DNA of 64,000 nt from Streptomyces bathyalis (GTDB lineage: Bacteria > Actinomycetota > Actinomycetes > Streptomycetales > Streptomycetaceae): positions 5,825,501 to 5,889,500 of the forward strand of contig NZ_CP048882.1 of the NCBI RefSeq assembly GCF_015910445.1. Reading direction: 5' to 3'. The notes below the pieces were generated by a model. The model did no database searches. It worked only from the letters and a program-made list of their open reading frames with translations, and was not told the DNA's origin. Shown here in pieces: positions 42,845-51,770 of this stretch (the stretch's first letter is position 1; each line of letters begins with the position of its first letter). The position numbers and the translations under genes are program-made.

Positions 42845-45535
42845 ATGCACGATGAGGTGGTGAGTCATGAGCAGGATGCTTCCGCTTCCCTCCGCACTCT
42901 TGTGCGCAGCCTGGTGCGCCTGGAGGCAATTGCGCGGACATCTCCGAATGGCGAAAGCGGGAAGGATCAGGCCTCGGTACTGGCCGAACTGCAGAGGACC
43001 AGTGGCTGGGCCCTGCGAGCCGCTGTGGCACGTGCCCGGCAGCGGGGAGCGAGCTGGCGTCAGCTCGCCGTCACACTCGACATGCCGGCGATGACGCTGC
43101 ACCGGCAGTTCAACTCCGGACACGGCGTCTTCGCGATCGGACAGCACCGCGGCGGCCCGGCGCCCACGGAGACGAACACGGAGACGGGAGACCGACAGGC
43201 GAACGCGGCCGGACAGCCCACGTTCGCCGACGCCCCGGCCACCTCCCCAGGAGCGCCGCCACGCCAGCAGGACGGCGATCCCCCGGCCGTGCTGGACCAG
43301 CTAGTCGGGCGGGAACGCGAACTCGCGGACCTGCGTCCGCTACTCGCCAAGAACCGCCTGATCACCCTGACCGGTCCGGGTGGCGTGGGCAAGACGCGGC
43401 TGGCGCTGGAATGCCTCGCGAAGATCCGCGCTTCCTACGGTGGTGGTGTGCGGTGGGTGAACCTCGCGCCCCTGTCGGATGGCTCGCTGGTCGCGCCCAC
43501 GGTCGCATCGGCCGTCCTTGGCGGATCCATGCCGAACGGTTCCGTCGAGGATGCCGTCGCGGACGGCTGCGGCTCCCGGTCCGCCCTCATCGTGCTGGAC
43601 AACTGCGAGCATGTGATCGAGAGCTGCGCGGAACTCGTCGAACCGTTACTGGAGCGATGTCCCCGGCTCAGTGTGCTGGCGACCAGCCGCGAAGCTCTGC
43701 AGATCACCGGTGAGACCGTCTTCCCTGTCACACCCCTGCCCGTACCCGGATCTGGCAGGGGCACCGTGGCCCGCTCCGGCGCCGCCGTCCAACTGTTCGT
43801 ACACCGGGCGCGCTCGGTGCAACCATCCTTCACCCTCACGGACACGATGGCCGAAACCGTCGCGACGGTGTGCATGCGTCTCGACGGCATCCCACTCGCC
43901 ATCGAACTGGCCGCGCGGCAGACCGCGTTCCTCTCTCCCACCCGTCTGCTGGAGGACGCCGACCGGCGGCTCGACCTGCTGGTGGGAGGTCTGCGCACCG
44001 CGCCGCACCGCCACCAGAGCCTGCGGTCCGCCATCAGCTGGAGCTACGACCTGCTCGACGCGGAGCAGCAGCAGGTGTTCCGTCGGATGTCAGTGCTCCC
44101 AGGCGGCTTCGAGGAGCCATTGGCGACGGCTCTGTGCGCCGGTCTCGGACTGTCCGGACACCGTATGTGGACACTGCTGACCGCCCTGGCCGACAAGTCC
44201 CTGCTGGTGAGCGACCAGGTAGCCACGGGTCGATTCCGCATGCTCGAGTCACTGCGGGTCTTCGGCCGGGAATGCCTCGAAGCGGCAGACGAGTCCGAAG
44301 AAGTGCACGAGCGGCTGCTGGCCTGGATGGCGGATTTCTCGGAGAGGCTGTTGCTGTGGACCAGCAACCCCGCCGTCGACCTCGCCGGACAACTCGATCG
44401 GGAACGCCACAACCTGCACTACGCCGTCACCACCGCTGAACGTCTCGGCGATCCGCGAACACCGCTCCTCGGCGCCGCGCTCACGTCCTGCTGGAACAGG
44501 CGCGGCGTTCCCCGCCAGGCCGAGAGGCTCGCGGAGAGGCTGCTCGCAGCCCACGCGTCCCCTTCGGTAGGACGTGCCTGCCTGTCCACCACGCTGTCGG
44601 ACGCACTCTGCCGACGAGGGCACCACGCGGACGCCGTCGCCCCCGCGGAGGAAGCTCTTGGCATCGCCCAGACCCGAGAGCATCCCACGCTCATCGTCCG
44701 CGCGCTCGGTGCGCTCAGCAGAGTACGCAGCTGCCTGGGTGAGCACGACGTGGCGCTTGAGATATATCAGCGGCAGGTGGAGCTGCTCCGCACACTGGAG
44801 CAGCCCACACTCCTCGCGATGATCCTGAACCGCCTCGCCTGGAAGCTGCTGATGATCGGCCGGGCCGACGAGGCGACCGGGCACATCGAAGAGGCGCTGT
44901 CGTTACTTGACAGCGACAACGCGCTGGAGGCGCTCAGCGCCACCCTGCACACCGCGGCTGGCGTCTCCATCACCCGGCAGCGGTTCGAAGAGGCCGCCCA
45001 GTACTTCACGATGGCGCTCACCATGCAGTCCGTTGACGCCGAGGGCAAGCTGTACAACCTCGAAGGCCTGGCGCTCGTCGCCATGACCGACGGCCAGCCC
45101 GAACGCGGACTGCGCCTGCTCTCCACCGCGAAAACGATCCGGGAGAAATCACATCTGGTCGCTGACGCATGGTGGAACGACATGGTGCAGACGGCCGCGG
45201 AGCGAGCCCGCCAGGACCTGCCCCCAGCCCGTGCCGCCGCCGCGCTGGCGGACGGGGCGGAGCTCAGCCATGACGAGGTCATCCGCTACGCCCTGCACAA
45301 CGCCTGGCCGCCGGGCCGCTGCGACCACCCCGATTCGGTTCTCACCTCCCGCCAGTGGCAGGTGGCCGAACTCGTCGCACAGGGCCTGACCAACCAGCAG
45401 ATCGCCGCGCGTCTGCACATCTCGCCACGTACCGCCGCGAGCCATCTGGAAGCCGTGAAGATCAGACTGAATCTGCAGACCCGAGCACACGTGGTCACCT
45501 GGGTAGCCGCTACCGAACACACTCGCAAGGAATAG
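42845..45535 (+). CDS. Large NB-ARC/LuxR-type regulator, about 896 aa
   Basis: An N-terminal helix-turn-helix-like region (VARARQRGASWRQLAVTLDMPAMTLHRQF) leads to an NTPase domain: LVGRERELADLRPLL, Walker A TLTGPGGVGKTRLA, Walker B SALIVLDNCEHV, GVGKTRLALE...LATSREAL and RLDGIPLAIELAA. A TPR-rich middle follows and a C-terminal LuxR helix-turn-helix (LTSRQWQVAELVAQGLTNQQIAARLHISPRTAASHLEAVK). Two in-frame TTA codons (43646-43648 and 44903-44905) predict bldA control. The start is uncertain: ATG 42845 or TTG 42803. It is divergent from the other regulator across about 870 bases that hold no gene I can support. Probably an activator of the RiPP cluster. Confidence 0.82.
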   Translation: MHDEVVSHEQDASASLRTLVRSLVRLEAIARTSPNGESGKDQASVLAELQRTSGWALRAAVARARQRGASWRQLAVTLDMPAMTLHRQFNSGHGVFAIGQHRGGPAPTETNTETGDRQANAAGQPTFADAPATSPGAPPRQQDGDPPAVLDQLVGRERELADLRPLLAKNRLITLTGPGGVGKTRLALECLAKIRASYGGGVRWVNLAPLSDGSLVAPTVASAVLGGSMPNGSVEDAVADGCGSRSALIVLDNCEHVIESCAELVEPLLERCPRLSVLATSREALQITGETVFPVTPLPVPGSGRGTVARSGAAVQLFVHRARSVQPSFTLTDTMAETVATVCMRLDGIPLAIELAARQTAFLSPTRLLEDADRRLDLLVGGLRTAPHRHQSLRSAISWSYDLLDAEQQQVFRRMSVLPGGFEEPLATALCAGLGLSGHRMWTLLTALADKSLLVSDQVATGRFRMLESLRVFGRECLEAADESEEVHERLLAWMADFSERLLLWTSNPAVDLAGQLDRERHNLHYAVTTAERLGDPRTPLLGAALTSCWNRRGVPRQAERLAERLLAAHASPSVGRACLSTTLSDALCRRGHHADAVAPAEEALGIAQTREHPTLIVRALGALSRVRSCLGEHDVALEIYQRQVELLRTLEQPTLLAMILNRLAWKLLMIGRADEATGHIEEALSLLDSDNALEALSATLHTAAGVSITRQRFEEAAQYFTMALTMQSVDAEGKLYNLEGLALVAMTDGQPERGLRLLSTAKTIREKSHLVADAWWNDMVQTAAERARQDLPPARAAAALADGAELSHDEVIRYALHNAWPPGRCDHPDSVLTSRQWQVAELVAQGLTNQQIAARLHISPRTAASHLEAVKIRLNLQTRAHVVTWVAATEHTRKE

Positions 45536-45539
45536 CCAC

Positions 45540-45970
45540 CACACAGGCGGCGAAGACCTCACCGACGCGCTCGGCACGAGACCGTCGAGCTGATCGTCCG
45601 GCTCCGCAGCAGCCGACGGAACAGGGCCTGGACGCCGGCCCCGACGCCCTCGTCCCGGGCGTCTCGCGAGCGAAGAAGAGCATGTCGATGACCATGGCGG
45701 TGGTGGCCCCGGTCCGCACCGCGGCCGGGGGCTGGGCCCGGCCCCTGTGGACGATGCCGCGGGCGGCTTGGCGCAGTGCGCGGTCGTGGCCGCGGACGGC
45801 ACGGACGTGGGTTCTGGAGGCACGCTCGAACGGCCAGGCGGCTTCGCGTAGTTCGCGTCCGGTGTGGGCGGCGGAGGTCGTGGCTAGGGCGTCGAGGACT
45901 TCACCGCCGGCGGCGATCCCCGCGGCGATGGCGCCGTCGTCCTGCAGTCTCTGATGCTGGTTCACGTGGC
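45540..45970 (-). pseudogene. Probable remnant of a relaxase/mobilisation protein
   Basis: A minus-strand frame (reading HVNQHQRLQDDGAIAAG ... EVLDALATTSAAHTGRELREAAWPFERASRTHVRAVRGHDRALRQAARG ... TTAMVIDMLFFA) resembles the C-terminal helical region of Streptomyces relaxases, where LREAARAFERATRSH-like text precedes a short hydrophobic segment. No relaxase catalytic motif or start is present, so it is a fragment. If right, it is a trace of a conjugative or mobilisable plasmid inside element 3. Recognised by resemblance only. Confidence 0.42.
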
Positions 45971-46015
45971 GCGGTTGGGGGACGATGTCTCTTCGCCCTG
46001 TAGGAAGTGAGACGG

Positions 46016-47905
46016 ATGCTGAGTCTGGCCGACTTTCTGTACTCCTCGGCGGACAGCCTCTGTTACTACCCGGGGATCCATACATTGCGGCGGGAATCCG
46101 CCGTGGTCGAGCGCGTGGTGATCACGGATACGGACTGGCGGCTGAGCGAGGCGGAGCCGGGCAAGGCGGCGCTGGCTGTCATACCTGCCGAGGGCGCAGA
46201 CATCGACGCCGCCACCATCCCGCAGGCCATGGCCCGCCTGGTGCAGCAGGGAGTCACGGCCATAGCTCTCACGGCGGCTGACGGTGTGACATTCCCGGAC
46301 GGCATCGAGCGGGAGGCCGCCCGCTGCGGAATCCCCGTTCTTGTTCCTGCGCGGGCGGGGAGCGCCACCGCGGAGCGTATCCGCGGTGACCTGGTGGACC
46401 TCCAGGTGGCCGTGCAGGAGGCGCACAGGGAGCAGATCGCGTACGGGGCGCGGCTGGCGACGGAGCTGGAGCATCGCGACCCGGAGAATGCCCCGGCCCG
46501 TCTGACCCGGTGGCTGGCAGGCGAACTGGCCCGCGAGGAGGCCACGGCACGACGGGTACCGCCGAGCGAGCGGCCTCCCGACATCATCACCGGCAACGAG
46601 GTCGCCGAGGAGGCGTACCGGCAGGTGCGTGACGGGAAGCGGCCCACCGCTCACATACCGGGAAAGCCCAATGTGCTGCTCAATCGCACGAGCGCGACGC
46701 GGCCCTTCGAGGTGCTGGTGGCCGCCAGTCCGCGGGAATGGACTCCGCACCTGGTCGATCTGGCGCGGCAGACCGCCCGGCACATCCTCTACTCCCAGGG
46801 CGTCGCGCTGCGGCAGCAACTCAGGAAGACGGAACTGGCCGTCCGGGTTGCGATTGTTCAGCAGCTGCTGACGGGGGATGTCGGCCATGCCCGTCGCGCG
46901 GCTGCGGGGCTGCCCTCCGGTCAACTCACGGGCCAGGACGCGCGCATGGCCGTGCTGCAGTGTGCGACAGCGGAAGACCGTGAGCTGGCCATGTTGGCTG
47001 CCGAGGACGCGACCGGGGGGCGTGCTCTGGTGTCGGAATGCCCGGCGGTGAAGCGGGACGTTCTGATCGTGCTGCCGAAACGGATCGCCCGGGACGATGC
47101 CGCAGTCCGGGCCATGCTCTCCCCTCTGACAGAGGGCACCGGGGCGGCCGTGGGTGTCTCCAACACGATGCCTTACTGGAGTCTCGCTTTCCTCTACACC
47201 ACGGCACGGGGGGCTCTGGCCGCGGCCCGGGGCGCCGAGGACCGCATCGTGGTCGCTGCCGGCGGCACCACCTTGAGTGGTGAGCTTCCGCAGCATCTGT
47301 ACGCAGCGTGGGCCGCAGCGGTGCGAGCCCCCCTGGCACGGCGATTCCCGGATGGTCAGCGGGACATGGTCCACGCCACCGTCGTTGCCGTGGCGGAGGG
47401 CACCACCATCGCCGCCCGGTTGCTGAACCTGGGACACACCACCGTCCGCACCTACATGGAGACCGTCATCGGTGCCATGGGCCTGGACCACCGTCAGGAG
47501 ACGCACCGTGCCGTGGCCCAACTCGCGCTGACCGCACCGTCCGTACCGGCCGTCGGCGACGCCTCCACCACTCCCGTACAGCCGCTGGCGAGTCTGCTGG
47601 CGCATGACGGTCCCCGCAGATGGGCCGAGACGGTGCTCTCTCCCCGGAGCGACCCGGACTCGATCGAACTGCTGGCGACGTGGCTGCGGAACAACGCGGA
47701 GACGATCGCGACAGCCCGCGCCTGCGGGCTCGGCCGGAACACCGTGAGGCGGAGGTTGGAGGCACTCGCGCACAAGTTGGCCCTTCCGCTGACCGACCCG
47801 GGCGGTAGCGGGCTGCACGAGGTGCTGTGGGCGCTGGTCATCCGTGGTGACCTGGACGTCGGGCTCCTGCCCGATCCCACCGCAGAAGATCCAGCTCCGC
47901 ACTGA
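46016..47905 (+). CDS. PucR-type transcriptional regulator, 629 aa
   Basis: The C-terminal 60 residues contain the PucR/CdaR helix-turn-helix: LLATWLRNNAETIATARACGLGRNTVRRRLEALAHKLALPL. A second, similar region precedes it (GTTIAARLLNLGHTTVRTYMETVIGAMGLD), so there may be two. The N-terminal half fits a PucR-type sensory domain (ERVVITDTDWRLSEAEPGKAALAVIPAEG ... GVTAIALTAADG). ATG 46016 has an AGGAA site at good spacing; GTG 46007 is an alternative. A perfect hairpin follows. The small Rossmann-like gene downstream may be its target, by proximity. Confidence 0.75.
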   Translation: MLSLADFLYSSADSLCYYPGIHTLRRESAVVERVVITDTDWRLSEAEPGKAALAVIPAEGADIDAATIPQAMARLVQQGVTAIALTAADGVTFPDGIEREAARCGIPVLVPARAGSATAERIRGDLVDLQVAVQEAHREQIAYGARLATELEHRDPENAPARLTRWLAGELAREEATARRVPPSERPPDIITGNEVAEEAYRQVRDGKRPTAHIPGKPNVLLNRTSATRPFEVLVAASPREWTPHLVDLARQTARHILYSQGVALRQQLRKTELAVRVAIVQQLLTGDVGHARRAAAGLPSGQLTGQDARMAVLQCATAEDRELAMLAAEDATGGRALVSECPAVKRDVLIVLPKRIARDDAAVRAMLSPLTEGTGAAVGVSNTMPYWSLAFLYTTARGALAAARGAEDRIVVAAGGTTLSGELPQHLYAAWAAAVRAPLARRFPDGQRDMVHATVVAVAEGTTIAARLLNLGHTTVRTYMETVIGAMGLDHRQETHRAVAQLALTAPSVPAVGDASTTPVQPLASLLAHDGPRRWAETVLSPRSDPDSIELLATWLRNNAETIATARACGLGRNTVRRRLEALAHKLALPLTDPGGSGLHEVLWALVIRGDLDVGLLPDPTAEDPAPH

Positions 47906-47927
47906 CCCTCAACTCACCTCCCTGACC

Positions 47928-47954
47928 AGCCGGTTCATCGCAAGTGAACCGGCT
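47928..47954 (+). terminator. Terminator hairpin after the PucR-type gene
   Basis: AGCCGGTTCA (47928-47937) pairs perfectly with TGAACCGGCT (47945-47954) over a 7-base loop, 23 bases after the stop, followed by GTCTCT. Confidence 0.75.
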
Positions 47955-48067
47955 GTCTCTCATACGGCGCCAATGCACCACCTGATCGGTGCCTATGCAC
48001 CACGGGTTTCGGCCACGTGCCTTCTACCTTCCTCTTGAACCACCGGTGACGGCAGCGAGGAGGGGTG

Positions 48068-48595
48068 ATGAACACACCGGAGCGCATCGCGGTGCTGGCG
48101 AGCGACCAGGCCCGACCGAGCCTGCACACCTGGCTGACCGAAAGCGGCTACGAACCGCACTCCTGGACCACCGGCACCCCGCCCGTGCACCGACTCACCA
48201 CCCTCATCAGTTACCTCCCCACACTTGACTCGACAACCGCCGCGGTCCTGCCCGCACTTCCGCTCCTCTCTCCGCCCGCCACCTGGGTACAGCTCGGCCC
48301 CTTGCCGCTGGCACACGCGGCCGGCCTGGCGGAACGCACAGCCGCCGCCGGGGCGCGATACATCCATGTCCCGTACGTCCAGCAGCCGGGCACTCTCACT
48401 CCTGACCCTCCGCTGTGCGTGGCATTCACATGGGCCGACGACCCTCTCGCCGATCTGATCTGCGCCCTGACCTCCCCGCTCCGACTCTGGGCAGGACCGC
48501 TGAAAGACCGGACGGCACCCGGCCCGGACGATGTGGACGCCCTCACCGACCTCATGACGACCACCGACGACTCCCACCCGCGGGAGGACTCATGA
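48068..48595 (+). CDS. Short, degenerate Rossmann-type protein related to beta-hydroxyacid dehydrogenases, 175 aa
   Basis: The pattern IAVLASDQARPSLHTWLTESGYEPHSWTTG follows the first beta-alpha-beta of hydroxyisobutyrate dehydrogenase-like or imine-reductase-like enzymes, and ATWVQLGPLPLAHAAGLAERTAAAGARYIHVPYV follows their VDxSTxxPxxxxxLAxxAxxxGxxFxDAPV region. But the GxGxxG nucleotide loop is absent and the whole C-terminal helical domain is missing. It is therefore probably not an active dehydrogenase; a binding or regulatory role beside the PucR-type regulator is possible. The start ATG 48068 follows GAGGAGGG. Confidence 0.5.
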   Translation: MNTPERIAVLASDQARPSLHTWLTESGYEPHSWTTGTPPVHRLTTLISYLPTLDSTTAAVLPALPLLSPPATWVQLGPLPLAHAAGLAERTAAAGARYIHVPYVQQPGTLTPDPPLCVAFTWADDPLADLICALTSPLRLWAGPLKDRTAPGPDDVDALTDLMTTTDDSHPREDS

Positions 48596-48657
48596 CCCCC
48601 ACCACAGATGTCCGCCCGGACAGACCGGGCGGGATACCCAGAAGGGCACTCCTTTTC

Positions 48658-49200
48658 ATGACAACGAATCTGATGCGGCGGGCTGCGGTGTGCGCGGCCG
48701 GCACCGCCGTACTGCTCGGTGGCGCGGCCGTACCCTCGGTCTCGGCCGCCGGTACGTCCGCGCCGGCGGACGCGAAGGCGGGCAGCTGGCACTGCAACAC
48801 GTCCAGCCGCAGCATCGACAATCCCGGCTACTCCGGACCGTGGGCGGACAACGTCGCGTTCAAGGTCAAGGCCTGCTCCAAGCGGTCCGGCGGCACGGTC
48901 TACGGCAAGTCGCGCGTCAGCTGGTCGACGCCCAGCAGCTACTCGAGCAGCCCTTTCGACGGCGCCCGCCTGCGCACCTACGTAAAGAAGAGCAAGTCCG
49001 GGTCGGACCCTGTGCGCTGCTACAAGACCTCGCGGTCCCTCCGGGGCAAGTTCGGAAAGTCGACCGGAAGCTACACCGCCGAAGGAGTCGGCTGCCGGGT
49101 CAGCAAGTACGGCCGCGGCGACGCAGCGCTCCGGCTCAACTGGAACAACGACGGCAAGGGCACGCGCACCTACAAGTTCTCGGCCGCACCTCGCGTTTGA
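48658..49200 (+). CDS. Secreted protein of unknown function, 180 aa
   Basis: The signal peptide is MTTNLMRRAAVCAAGTAVLLGGAAVPSVSAAG with an SA-AG cleavage region. The mature protein is small, basic and Ser/Tyr/Gly-rich with four Cys (SWHCNTSSRS, VKACSKRSGG, VRCYKTS, VGCRVSK), so two disulfides are likely. An alternative start at 48592 overlaps the upstream stop (ATGA) and has a stronger GGGAGG site, but would put 22 extra residues before the signal peptide. No enzymatic motif is recognised. A 15-bp perfect hairpin ends the unit. Confidence 0.65.
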   Translation: MTTNLMRRAAVCAAGTAVLLGGAAVPSVSAAGTSAPADAKAGSWHCNTSSRSIDNPGYSGPWADNVAFKVKACSKRSGGTVYGKSRVSWSTPSSYSSSPFDGARLRTYVKKSKSGSDPVRCYKTSRSLRGKFGKSTGSYTAEGVGCRVSKYGRGDAALRLNWNNDGKGTRTYKFSAAPRV

Positions 49201-49287
49201 CGAGCTGACCGGGCACGATCCGAGAGGCACCGAAACCAACAGGGGGGTATTCGGCGTCGTCGAGCGATCAAGCCCCGGCAGCGCAAT

Positions 49288-49324
49288 GGCGGTGGCCGGA
49301 GACAAGTGATCTCCGGCCACCGCC
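49288..49324. terminator. Long perfect stem-loop
   Basis: GGCGGTGGCCGGAGA (49288-49302) and its exact complement (49310-49324) form a 15-bp stem with the loop CAAGTGA. It lies 88 bases after the secreted-protein gene and close to the end of the convergent zinc-ribbon remnant, so it may terminate both. Confidence 0.75.
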
Positions 49325-49497
49325 CTACTCCGACGTACGGGAATCCTCTCCGCGACGAAGCACCTTGAGAGTCACGGCATCCAACCCCGGGAGATGCTGA
49401 CCTGGGTGGACGGCATCCATGTTGCTGATACGGTCATGCGCTTCGGCAGCGACAGCGACCGGCGTGTGCGACGCGCAGCGCCGCACGAGGTCGAAAG

Positions 49498-49741
49498 CTA
49501 GCCCATGCTCTGCTGCGGCGGTATCCAGTCGAGTTTGTGCCGGATGTGTGACGACATCTTCGCGTCCAGCTGCACGTGCAGTTGGACATGCCCGCAGGCC
49601 GCGCAGACGTAGGCGTCGAACACCGGTTGCTTCGCCCGCTCCGGGCCGGCGGATCCCGGCCTGCGACACGTACTCACCCCGGTACACCTCGGCGCTGCCG
49701 CACACCCCACAGCGGCCGTAGCGCATGTCCGCAGAAGTCAT
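49498..49741 (-). pseudogene. Small zinc-ribbon protein split by a frameshift
   Basis: The frame from ATG (complement 49739-49741) reads MRYGRCGVCGSAEVYRGEYVSQAGIRRPG with a first CxxC. The expected second half, KQPVFDAYVCAACGHVQLHV with the second CxxC and ending DWIPPQQSMG, lies in a different frame. Removing one base near 49,640, in the segment that reads CCCGGAGCGG on the coding strand, would join them as RRPERAKQPV. So an intact gene of about 80 codons has a one-base shift here, or there is a sequencing error. Function unknown. Confidence 0.55.
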
Positions 49742-49945
49742 GAGGACGAGCCTAGATGTATTGACCTGATGCGTCGTTGACGCGGCTGATCGGTGACTTG
49801 GGAGATGGAACAGCACTGATCACGTGAGACCAGGTGCGGCAGCGGTACGGCGGAGCGCGCCGGGTGGGAGCGCGGGTTCCGCCTCCGGTGCACGGCCCTG
49901 CTGCTACGTGTCGAGGGAAGGCGTCCGGAGCAGACCGCGACGCAC

Positions 49946-50527
49946 TCAACCCTTCAAGCGCACACCGTCCAGCAGCGCGTCGAGGAATTCGTCCGCCAGC
50001 TCGTCCGGACTGACCGGGCCTCCGGGTTCGAACCACAGATACGTGTAGTTGAGCATGCCCAGGATTCCCTTTACGAGCAGTCGAGGGGTGGGCCTGAGTA
50101 CCCTCTCGTCGACACCGCGGTCGAGTACCTGGCGCCAATATCCTTCGTAGCGCTCACGAGCGGCGACGACCTTGTCCCGTTTCTCGCCCGTGAGCGCTGT
50201 GTACTCCCGGAAGAACACCGCCCATTCGGAACGATGACTCGCGATGTTCCGCAGGAGCTGCCGGGCCATCTCGCGAAGCAGCTCCTCCGCGGGACGACCG
50301 GCCCTCAGGAGCTCCTCGGCCTGGTCGTTCATGCGGTCGACCTGGGTCTTGCTGATCTCGTACAGCAGGGCCTCTTTGTTCCCGATGTAGTGATACAGCG
50401 CACCGCGCCCCAGGCCGACTGCCGTGCAGATTTCCGCAACACCCGTGCCGTGATAGCTGTTTCGGGCGAAGAGTTCGGCGGCGATGCCGATGACGCGCTC
50501 CCGGTTGTCCCCGTAGGTCGTGCTCAT
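49946..50527 (-). CDS. TetR-family regulator of the acyl-CoA cluster, 193 aa
   Basis: The helix-turn-helix is standard: ERVIGIAAELFARNSYHGTGVAEICTAVGLGRGALYHYIGNKEALLYEI. The ligand domain has the ERYEGYWRQVLDRGVDE...LVKGILGMLNYTYLWF pattern seen in TetR proteins that bind acyl-CoA esters (KstR2/FadR-like). It starts in an ATGA overlap with the stop of the acyl-CoA dehydrogenase gene, so it is made together with that enzyme. The two CGATCG-centred palindromes between 52,544 and 52,754 are its likely operators. Confidence 0.84.
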   Translation of the reverse strand: MSTTYGDNRERVIGIAAELFARNSYHGTGVAEICTAVGLGRGALYHYIGNKEALLYEISKTQVDRMNDQAEELLRAGRPAEELLREMARQLLRNIASHRSEWAVFFREYTALTGEKRDKVVAARERYEGYWRQVLDRGVDERVLRPTPRLLVKGILGMLNYTYLWFEPGGPVSPDELADEFLDALLDGVRLKG

Positions 50528-51729
50528 CTGCCGGCATACCCCTGAACTCGCTCGTCACGGCCGGGCCAGCCTATCGCCCCGAAGCCGTCGCTGAACCGGA
50601 ACCCGGAGAGCAACTCCCGCGCGGCCACCATGTACTGAATCGTGGGCGTGCCCTCCTCGAGCCAGTTCAGGCGGGCGTCGCGATAGAGGCGTTCGACCGG
50701 GTGCTTTCGCGTGTAGCCGATGCCGCCGTGCACCAGCAGGGCCCGGTCGGTCACACGGCCGACGGCCTCCAGGCCGAACTGTTTGACCATCGAGGACTCG
50801 GCCGGAATCCGTGTCCCCGCATCCCACTTGGCCGCCGAGTCGGCGAGCATGCCGCGCAGGGCGTACACGTCCGTGGCCATTTCGGCGAGGTAGCGCTGGA
50901 TGGCCTGCCGCTGCCCGATGGCCTTGCCGAAGGTCACCCTCGACTGTGCGTGTGCCAGCGACAGTTCGAGGGCCCGTTCCGATGTGCCCAGCGAGCTGGC
51001 AGCTATGAAGACGCGGCTGATCTCCAGCGCACGCTCGAGGTGCTGCTGGCCTTCTCCCGGCTTGCCGACGAGTGCGGAGGAGTCGACGGTCACCTCGTCG
51101 AGAGTGACCAGGCCGTGCTCACCGCCCTTGCAGCCCATGGTCTCGGGCAGCGGCTCGATGCTCAGCCCCGGAGCGTCCCGCTCCACGAGGAAAGCCGAGA
51201 CCTCTTCGGGCCCGGTCTTGGCGAACACGAAGAAGTGACTGGCCAGGTCGGAGTTCGTGATGAGCCATTTCTGACCGGTCAGAACGAATCCGGAGCCGCT
51301 GGGACGCGCGGTCGTACCGAGATCGGCTCCGGTTCCGTGCTCGGGTTCCGTCAACGCGAATGCCACCGACTTGGCGCCGGTGGCGGCCCCGGGAAGGATC
51401 GCCTTCCGCTGGGTGTCGTCGCCGACCTCGGACAGGGCGTGGGCGAAGGAGTTGTGCACATGGACGACGACACGGATGCCGCCCTGAATCTTGGCGAACT
51501 CGGCGATGATGGGCAGGTATTGCCGGATCGAAAGACCGCTGCCGCCGTATTCACGCGGTACGAGCAGGCCGAAGGCTCCGCACTCGCGCAACACCGGCAG
51601 CACGATGTCGTAAGGGATCTGCTCCTCGTCCTCGATTCGGGACTCCAGGGGAGCGAGCTCCTCCCAGATCGCGGTGCGGACGTTCTCCGCCAGCCGCTCG
51701 TATTCCGTATCGCTCAGTCCGTCGTACAC
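50524..51729 (-). CDS. Acyl-CoA dehydrogenase, 401 aa
   Basis: It introduces the alpha-beta double bond into an acyl-CoA using FAD. Landmarks: GLLVPREYGGSGLSIRQYL, SVAFALTEPEHGTGADLGTTA (FAD/substrate loop), GFVLTGQKWLITNSDLA, RVTFGKAIGQRQAIQRYLAEM and the C-terminal VHGGIGYTRKHPVERLYRDARLNWLEEGTPTIQ, where the Glu of EEGT is the catalytic base of the medium-chain type. GTG at 51727-51729 follows AAAGGT. It shares an operon with an SDR (41 bases upstream) and the TetR regulator. Chain-length preference cannot be told. Confidence 0.88.
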   Translation of the reverse strand: MYDGLSDTEYERLAENVRTAIWEELAPLESRIEDEEQIPYDIVLPVLRECGAFGLLVPREYGGSGLSIRQYLPIIAEFAKIQGGIRVVVHVHNSFAHALSEVGDDTQRKAILPGAATGAKSVAFALTEPEHGTGADLGTTARPSGSGFVLTGQKWLITNSDLASHFFVFAKTGPEEVSAFLVERDAPGLSIEPLPETMGCKGGEHGLVTLDEVTVDSSALVGKPGEGQQHLERALEISRVFIAASSLGTSERALELSLAHAQSRVTFGKAIGQRQAIQRYLAEMATDVYALRGMLADSAAKWDAGTRIPAESSMVKQFGLEAVGRVTDRALLVHGGIGYTRKHPVERLYRDARLNWLEEGTPTIQYMVAARELLSGFRFSDGFGAIGWPGRDERVQGYAGR

Positions 51730-51770
51730 GATTGACCTTTCGTAGGAGATGAGTTGGCTTCCAGCGGCGG

